Positions 24,559 through 29,767 of a stretch of 29,767 bases of DNA are shown here, piece after piece (position 1 is the stretch's first letter; every line of letters starts with the position of its first letter). A program made the position numbers and the translations under genes. Source of the stretch: Rickettsiales bacterium (GTDB lineage Bacteria > Pseudomonadota > Alphaproteobacteria > Rickettsiales > UBA1997); contig JAOFKK010000002.1 of NCBI GenBank assembly GCA_028040005.1, positions 1-29,767 of the forward strand, given 5' to 3'. Below the pieces are notes generated by a model. That model was not told where the DNA came from, searched no databases, and saw nothing but the letters and a program-made list of their open reading frames with translations.

Positions 24559-24704
24559 TTTTATAAAAATTTGTAAAATAAGTTATTGTTAATAAATCTA
24601 ACATATTTTATATTAAATTTATAAATAATAAGCTTACTTAATTAGTTAACAATACACAACCTTTAATTATAATAGATTATATTTTATAAGTCAACATCAA
24701 AATA
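24559..24704. other. Intergenic region between the 53-codon frame and dnaX
   Basis: This 146 bp stretch separates divergent genes. Apart from the predicted dnaX promoter I see no RNA gene, repeat copy or further open frame in it. Confidence 0.5.
24646..24673 (+). promoter_or_regulatory. Predicted sigma70-type promoter of dnaX operon
   Basis: TTAACA (24646-24651) matches the -35 consensus at five of six positions, and TATAAT (24668-24673) is a perfect -10, with a 16 bp spacer. The start would lie near 24680, about 25 nt before the dnaX ATG at 24705. Confidence 0.6.
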
Positions 24705-25934
24705 ATGTCATATCAAGTTTTAGCAAGAAAATACAGACCAAATATTTTATCAGAGCTAGTAGGTCAAGAGGTTCTTGTGCAAACTTTATTATCATCTATT
24801 AAGCAAGATAAAATTGCCCACGCATTTATCTTAAGTGGCATTAGAGGAATCGGCAAAACAACAACTGCCCGTATTATTGCCAAAGCCCTTAATTGTATTG
24901 GCGAAGATGGCACCTTAAAAAACGCTTCTAACCCATGTGGCAAATGCGCAACTTGCCTATCAATTGCTAATTCTACATTTCCTGACGTCATTGAAATGGA
25001 TGCAGCATCAAAAACTGGCGTAGATGATATCAGGGAAATTATTGACAATATATCATATGCTACATCAATTGGTCGTTACAAGGTCTATATTATTGATGAG
25101 GTTCATATGCTTAGTAATAATGCTTTTAACGCATTACTTAAAACCCTTGAAGAACCGCCTGCCCATGTTAAATTTATTTTTGCTACAACGGAAATTAAAA
25201 AAATTCCAATTACTATAATATCTCGTTGTCAAAGATTTGACCTTAAAAGAATCACAACTGAGAAAATATCCTCTCACTTAAAAGAAATTTTAGAGAAAGA
25301 ATCTTTTGAAGCGCAAGAAAGAGTTTTAAATTTAATTGCCAATTTATCTGAAGGTTCAATGCGTGATGCTTTATCGCTTTTGGATCAGGCCTTATCATAT
25401 AATAATTATGAAAAATTATTAACTAGTGATATATTTGAAGAAATGATTGGCTTGGTTGATAAAAATTCTATCATTGATTTTATAGAGAATCTCTTAAAGG
25501 GTGACGTAGAAAATGTCATTAAAATATTCAATGATTTTTATGATAAATCAATTGACATAACATCTCTTGCTGCAGAATTATTATCAATAATTCACGATAT
25601 AACGCTCCTTAAAACTATTAAAAATTATCAATTATCCAATATTGCTCAAATCTCTTTGGACAAAATGAATGAGATTGCCAATAATATATCAATTGCCGAA
25701 TTAGCAAGAATATGGCAAATGTTAGCAAAGGGCATAGATGAATTAAAAAAATCACAAAATCATAAAATGTCTTTTGAAATGATTTTGGTCAGAATTTGCT
25801 ATATGTCTAATATTGCTAATTTTGAACAATTAATTGTTGATAATAACAAAAAAAATACCCAAAATAGTAATAATGAATCTATCCTTGCTGGCGAGGTTCT
25901 GAGAAATTTCCCTAAATCTGAAATTATAACTTAA
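24705..25934 (+). CDS. dnaX: DNA polymerase III clamp-loader subunit gamma/tau (compact form)
   Basis: DnaX is the ATPase of the clamp loader that places the beta clamp at primers. The 409-residue protein has the AAA+ core: SGIRGIGKTTTARI (Walker A, 44-57), zinc-binding Cys64, Cys78, Cys81 and Cys84, DEVHML (131-136, Walker B), LEEPPAHVKFIFATTE and the SRC motif (173-175), then the clamp-loader domain III helices. Alphaproteobacterial DnaX is usually 500-600 residues. Here the long polar domain IV is nearly absent: the lid and collar lead into an Asn-rich stretch of about 15 residues and then a terminal LAGEVLRNFPKSEIIT, which resembles the normal extreme C-terminus. The next gene follows after 2 bp. 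Confidence 0.94.
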   Translation: MSYQVLARKYRPNILSELVGQEVLVQTLLSSIKQDKIAHAFILSGIRGIGKTTTARIIAKALNCIGEDGTLKNASNPCGKCATCLSIANSTFPDVIEMDAASKTGVDDIREIIDNISYATSIGRYKVYIIDEVHMLSNNAFNALLKTLEEPPAHVKFIFATTEIKKIPITIISRCQRFDLKRITTEKISSHLKEILEKESFEAQERVLNLIANLSEGSMRDALSLLDQALSYNNYEKLLTSDIFEEMIGLVDKNSIIDFIENLLKGDVENVIKIFNDFYDKSIDITSLAAELLSIIHDITLLKTIKNYQLSNIAQISLDKMNEIANNISIAELARIWQMLAKGIDELKKSQNHKMSFEMILVRICYMSNIANFEQLIVDNNKKNTQNSNNESILAGEVLRNFPKSEIIT

Positions 25935-25936
25935 AA

Positions 25937-26980
25937 ATGACTAATCAAAAAACAAAAATTCTTTGCGCAGAAGATGAGGTTGATATTAGAGAAAATATAG
26001 TTGATATTTTACAAGATGAAGGTTTTGAAGTAATAGCAGCAGCAGATGGTGCAGATGCTTTTGAAATTTTAAGTCAAAATTCCGATATTGGATTGGTCGT
26101 TTCAGACATTATGATGCCAAATATTAGCGGATTAGAACTTTTATCAAAAGTAAGGGAGAGTAAAACTAAATATTGCAATATTCCATTCATATTACTAACA
26201 GCACTTTCTACTAAAGAAGATTTAATCAAAGGTAGCAATATGGGTGCCAATGATTATATTGTTAAGCCAATTGATTTTGACATTCTAATTGCCAAAATTA
26301 AGGAAAAATTATCCAATGCAACTATGGTTGCATCACAATTTAACAATAGGGTTAAAAATATTACTGAACAAATTTCTAATATTTTACCGAATAATATTAT
26401 GGAAAATATTAAAATTATTAATCACCTATCTGAAATTTTGCGCAGTGAACCTTATGGACCATTCCCACATCAAAAATACTTAATTGATCTTAATAGAATT
26501 TACACAGCATCTTTAAAATTAACTGCCTTAACTAATAATTATTTAGAAGTTGGTCATGTTAATAATATTATCGATGAAAATGCAGAAATACATGATCCAG
26601 TTAAATTATTAAATGATATAGTTTCTTCTCTTAGTTCTAAACTGAAAGAATATATTCATGTTAATATTGAAAATACCCGCATTCCAAAAGTTAAGATTGA
26701 TCCTAATATTATTATCGAATCTATTAAAAAGACCTTATCAGTCTTGCTTAAGGCTCATTTGGTAAATATTGATATTAATATTATTTTTGATCATCTTGAT
26801 AGGGTAGTTTTTGTTTTAACCATCAGAGATTATATTGAAGAAGATAATATCAGTAAAGCAATAGAAGAAAAAGGCATAGATCAAAAATTGCGTGAATCAG
26901 AATATGATTTTGACATTATATTTAACAATGGTGAATTTTCTGCTTTGATTTTTATTCCTACCTTTAAGATTGTTCAATAA
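25937..26980 (+). CDS. Response regulator fused to a degenerate histidine-kinase-like module
   Basis: Residues 1-125 of this 347-residue soluble protein form a canonical receiver: acidic pair Glu12/Asp13, phospho-acceptor Asp57 in VVSDIMMP, Thr88 and Lys110. No DNA-binding or diguanylate cyclase domain follows. Instead residues 145-210 align with a HisKA dimerisation domain: SEILRSEPYGPF and YLIDLNRIYTASLKL correspond to helices of PAS-type alphaproteobacterial kinases. The position of the phosphorylated His is Asn152, and the HELRTP box is gone. Residues 215-347 look like a remnant CA domain without N- or G-boxes. The fold recalls ChpT-like phosphotransferases, but without the His it is more likely a scaffold or sensor of phosphorylation. 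It lies 2 bp after dnaX and 11 bp before the DUF3971 gene. Confidence 0.75.
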   Translation: MTNQKTKILCAEDEVDIRENIVDILQDEGFEVIAAADGADAFEILSQNSDIGLVVSDIMMPNISGLELLSKVRESKTKYCNIPFILLTALSTKEDLIKGSNMGANDYIVKPIDFDILIAKIKEKLSNATMVASQFNNRVKNITEQISNILPNNIMENIKIINHLSEILRSEPYGPFPHQKYLIDLNRIYTASLKLTALTNNYLEVGHVNNIIDENAEIHDPVKLLNDIVSSLSSKLKEYIHVNIENTRIPKVKIDPNIIIESIKKTLSVLLKAHLVNIDINIIFDHLDRVVFVLTIRDYIEEDNISKAIEEKGIDQKLRESEYDFDIIFNNGEFSALIFIPTFKIVQ

Positions 26981-26991
26981 TTTATTGTAAG

Positions 26992-29742
26992 GTGAAATCA
27001 GCTATAGCATTTATCATCAAGATTGCATTTCTCCTATTTTTATTGATTTTTATATCAATATCTTATTTTTTAATTTTAATCAGCACTGAGCAAAAATCTC
27101 TACCCTTCCTAACCAACAAAATTGAATCAAGAATCGATTCTTACCTAGATAAAAATGACAAAATACAAATAAATAACATTCAAATAAAAAGGAATAATTT
27201 TAATATTATCGCGCACTTAAATGATGTTCAATTATCGCATTCAAATTTATTTATCGAAATACCAAAGGTTAAATTAACTTTTTCTATTTTTAATTTAATT
27301 TTGCTACAATCGACTATTAATAAAATTGAAATTGCAGATTTAAATATCAAATATCACTCATATTTGCAAAAGAATAATAATTTTAATCTTAAAATTAACA
27401 ATATTATTTCAAACTTCTTAGAAAGTGATATCAGAAAGGTCAAAATTGATAATGTTAATATAAATCTTATAAAAAATAACAATCCCAATAAAACAATCTT
27501 AATTAAGGATTTTGATCTAAAAATTAACAAGCAAAAATCAAATTTCTTAGCAAATATTATCCTTGATAAACAAAATATTAAATTACAAAAAAAATGCTAC
27601 CTTGAGGATGATGACTCCATATGTGACATTATATTATCTAAAATAGATAATAAATTCATCGCTAATTTACATCCAAAATTATCAGATCTAGCAACAATAG
27701 AGGGGCAAATTGCCAGTAATTTTACTCTTAAATCAAATTCTGATAATAATATTATATCCTTCATGTTGCAATCGGCAAATGGCGCCATTAATAATGATCA
27801 TATTTTCCAAGATAAGGTTTCTTTTTCTGATTTAAAGCTTTTTGGAGATTATTATATTAATGATCAATTATTAAAAAATGTTAATTTTGATCTTAATTTT
27901 GATAATGATATTAAATTTTTAGGTGATATAAATTTTAAAAATCCTAATAAATATAATATCAACCTATCTCTCAATAATTTAACCCGCAAAGATCTTTCTA
28001 AATTATGGCCAGTTTTAATCCCCGGCGATGATAATATTAAAAAATGGGTTTTAAGACATATAAAATCTTTTCAAATCAATAAATCAAATATATCTATGCA
28101 ATTTGATCAAAATAAATTGATCAATATTGATGCTAATTTTGATTTTGATAATGCTGCTATTTTATATGATAAATATTTTCCGACTATTTATAACATATCT
28201 GGCAAGGCTCATTTTGATAATAATTCAATGAAAATAACCGCTAATAATGGCTCATTATTACAAAGTAAAATTAAATCCGCCACCATTACAATTCCAGATT
28301 TTTTCCAAGAAATACCATCATTGCAAATAAGAGGTAATATTGCAGGCAGAGCAGAAGATTTATTAAAACATGTTAATTATCAGTCAGATTTTGCAAAAAA
28401 TATTGGCAATTATATTAATGGCTATGCTAATAGCTATATTGATTTGGTTATTTTTCTAAATGATCAGATTAAATTACAAGATACCTACTTACAAATTCAC
28501 TCTAAGATTAAAAATCTCAATAATAATTATGTTGAGGAAAAATCTAATATGAATATCGATATTACCAAAAAAGCTAATTCCAATATTTTTACCAATCAAA
28601 TTGATTTAACAAAATCTGATATTAATTTTAAACCCCTATCAATTAAAAAAGATAAAAATATAATATCAAAATTATCTTTCAATATTATTCCAAAAAATAA
28701 CTCATTAATTTTTAACGATATAAATCTTTTAATTTTAAATGATAATTTATTAAAGGGCGACTTATCCTTTAACATAAAAGACAGTCAAATTAATAAATTA
28801 AATTTAATACATCCTGATTTTAAATTATTTTATGAAGTAAGTAATAAGGCATCTATCCAAAAATTATCCATAAAAGGTAAAAAGCTCGATCTAAATAAAT
28901 TACAATCAATTTTAAAATCGAATGACCAGAATAATCAAAATAATTTTAAATATAGGCTCAATGATTTAGAAATAATAATCGATGATTTAATTTTAGCCAA
29001 TGATGTTACTTTAAATGATGTCGATATTAACATTAATTGTAATTACGCATTATGTATTAATAGCTTTATTCATGCCAAACAAAATGGAAAAGAAATAATA
29101 AATATTGATTTTAAACCCTACCCTCTCAAAAAAATTACCCAAATTAATGGCAAAATACATAATATAGCACCTCTTGCTAGAGGTTTTGGCATATATGACA
29201 AAATATTAGAAGGCGATTTAATTATTAAATCTCAAATGAAAGTCAAAGATGATAATGTTATTATTTTTGGCAAATCCTATAATAAAAAAGACTATAAAAT
29301 AGCTAAAGATGATATACAAATCGCACAAGATAGTTTTTTTGCCAAAATAAGAGATCAGCTAGATTCAGAAGATATTATGATTTTCCAAGATTTAGATTCT
29401 AATTTTAACATTAAGAATGGTGTTTTAGAAATAGAAAAATTTATTATTAGCAACAATTATCTCGGCGTAACTGCTAAGGGAAATATTGGAATAATTGATG
29501 GTAAAATTGATATTAATGGTCTATTTATTCCTGGATATTTAATTAATAGATTATTTGGCATAGGTGATTTACCTATAATTAAACATATTATATCGCCCAT
29601 TTTAGTTGGCGAAGATGGTGGTGGCATTTTTGCTGGCAAATATCAATTACAAAAAATACCCTCTATTGATAATAAATTAAGATTTAATCTTAATAAGGGG
29701 TCAATTTTTGCTCCTGGAGCAATCAGAAATTTCTTTGATTAG
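26992..29742 (+). CDS. DUF3971/AsmA-like inner-membrane-anchored protein
   Basis: This is a 916-residue protein with one N-terminal transmembrane anchor (residues 5-30) and a long, beta-rich, Asn/Asp/Ile-rich periplasmic part. Its layout matches the AsmA/YhdP superfamily: an early LNDVQLSH strand pattern, a DUF3971-like middle (SKLWPVLIPGDDNIKKWVLRHI and FDFDNAAILYDKYFPTIYNISGKAHF), and an AsmA C-terminal end with FNIKNGVLEIEKFII, GIGDLPIIKHIISPILVG and LNKGSIFAPGAIRNFFD. Family members bridge the inner and outer membranes and are implicated in phospholipid transport. The start is GTG at 26992, the only one that keeps the signal anchor. It is probably co-transcribed with dnaX and the receiver gene. 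Confidence 0.85.
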   Translation: MKSAIAFIIKIAFLLFLLIFISISYFLILISTEQKSLPFLTNKIESRIDSYLDKNDKIQINNIQIKRNNFNIIAHLNDVQLSHSNLFIEIPKVKLTFSIFNLILLQSTINKIEIADLNIKYHSYLQKNNNFNLKINNIISNFLESDIRKVKIDNVNINLIKNNNPNKTILIKDFDLKINKQKSNFLANIILDKQNIKLQKKCYLEDDDSICDIILSKIDNKFIANLHPKLSDLATIEGQIASNFTLKSNSDNNIISFMLQSANGAINNDHIFQDKVSFSDLKLFGDYYINDQLLKNVNFDLNFDNDIKFLGDINFKNPNKYNINLSLNNLTRKDLSKLWPVLIPGDDNIKKWVLRHIKSFQINKSNISMQFDQNKLINIDANFDFDNAAILYDKYFPTIYNISGKAHFDNNSMKITANNGSLLQSKIKSATITIPDFFQEIPSLQIRGNIAGRAEDLLKHVNYQSDFAKNIGNYINGYANSYIDLVIFLNDQIKLQDTYLQIHSKIKNLNNNYVEEKSNMNIDITKKANSNIFTNQIDLTKSDINFKPLSIKKDKNIISKLSFNIIPKNNSLIFNDINLLILNDNLLKGDLSFNIKDSQINKLNLIHPDFKLFYEVSNKASIQKLSIKGKKLDLNKLQSILKSNDQNNQNNFKYRLNDLEIIIDDLILANDVTLNDVDININCNYALCINSFIHAKQNGKEIINIDFKPYPLKKITQINGKIHNIAPLARGFGIYDKILEGDLIIKSQMKVKDDNVIIFGKSYNKKDYKIAKDDIQIAQDSFFAKIRDQLDSEDIMIFQDLDSNFNIKNGVLEIEKFIISNNYLGVTAKGNIGIIDGKIDINGLFIPGYLINRLFGIGDLPIIKHIISPILVGEDGGGIFAGKYQLQKIPSIDNKLRFNLNKGSIFAPGAIRNFFD

Positions 29743-29767
29743 CAAAAATCTCCCCCTCCCAGTATTG

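Noticed and set aside
25848..25855. A run of eight A near the end of dnaX, reminiscent of slippage sites that produce gamma and tau.
   Set aside because: Both alternative frames stop within about 20 codons, and the in-frame tail LAGEVLRNFPKSEIIT looks like a genuine DnaX C-terminus, so no longer or useful product would result.
25937..26980. The receiver protein as a PleD- or OmpR-type output regulator.
   Set aside because: No GGDEF, winged-helix or HTH pattern follows the receiver. The C-terminal part matches helices of a HisKA domain instead.
29744..29755. The sequence gcaaaaatctcc after the DUF3971 gene matches 12 bases at the end of the element copy 2840-3002.
   Set aside because: The bases inward of it (ctttgatta) do not match the element interior, and the window ends soon after. 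A chance match in AT-rich DNA is as likely.

Overview
The window is about 70-75% A+T, densely coded, uses many TTG/GTG starts, has few recognisable Shine-Dalgarno sites, and carries a short FtsY, an alphaproteobacterial-type DnaX tail, BamD, a DUF3971/AsmA-like protein and large hybrid two-component proteins. This fits an AT-rich alphaproteobacterium, most likely a Rickettsiales/Holosporales-type host-associated lineage. The assignment is an inference from composition and gene families, not from a marker-gene comparison. No tRNA, rRNA, CRISPR array or intact transposase was seen.

Layout. Positions 1-6.35 kb hold a CqsS-like hybrid sensor kinase (TM-HisKA-HATPase-REC-REC-HPt), ftsY, a possible small membrane protein, bamD and alanine dehydrogenase. 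They are separated by copies of a roughly 165 bp, transposase-less inverted-repeat element: one cut by the window edge, two full-length and one internally deleted. From 23.28 kb down to 6.36 kb the minus strand carries one almost gapless gene train: msbA-like exporter, pgi, rfbA, rfbC, hepT-mntA, rfbB, GT2, an rfbD-GT2 fusion, GT4, a second GT-B protein, a 3,4-ketoisomerase (fdtA/qdtA type), a CgeB-like glycosyltransferase, a hexapeptide acyltransferase, a MaoC hydratase, a DegT aminotransferase, rluD and rnhB. A TauE/SafE permease lies upstream. From 24.7 kb the plus strand carries dnaX, a receiver protein fused to a degenerate histidine-kinase-like module, and a DUF3971 AsmA-like protein.

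How the genes work together. Pgi supplies glucose-6-phosphate. RfbA and RfbB make dTDP-4-keto-6-deoxyglucose. This intermediate can go to dTDP-L-rhamnose (RfbC, RfbD) or to a 3-acylamino-3,6-dideoxyhexose (ketoisomerase, DegT aminotransferase, acyltransferase). Five glycosyltransferase domains in separate genes, plus one fused to RfbD, would assemble a surface glycan, probably LPS O-antigen, with an MsbA-type exporter at the head of the train. A MaoC hydratase overlapping the acyltransferase suggests an (R)-3-hydroxyacyl substituent. A HepT-MntA toxin-antitoxin pair is embedded, translationally coupled, between rfbC and rfbB.

Most notable points: the element family and its placement at gene ends; the RfbD-GT2 fusion next to its GT2 paralogue; the toxin-antitoxin pair inside the rhamnose genes; a ketoisomerase with mixed specificity residues; a CqsS-like quorum-sensor architecture; and a receiver joined to a kinase-like module that has lost its phospho-accepting histidine.
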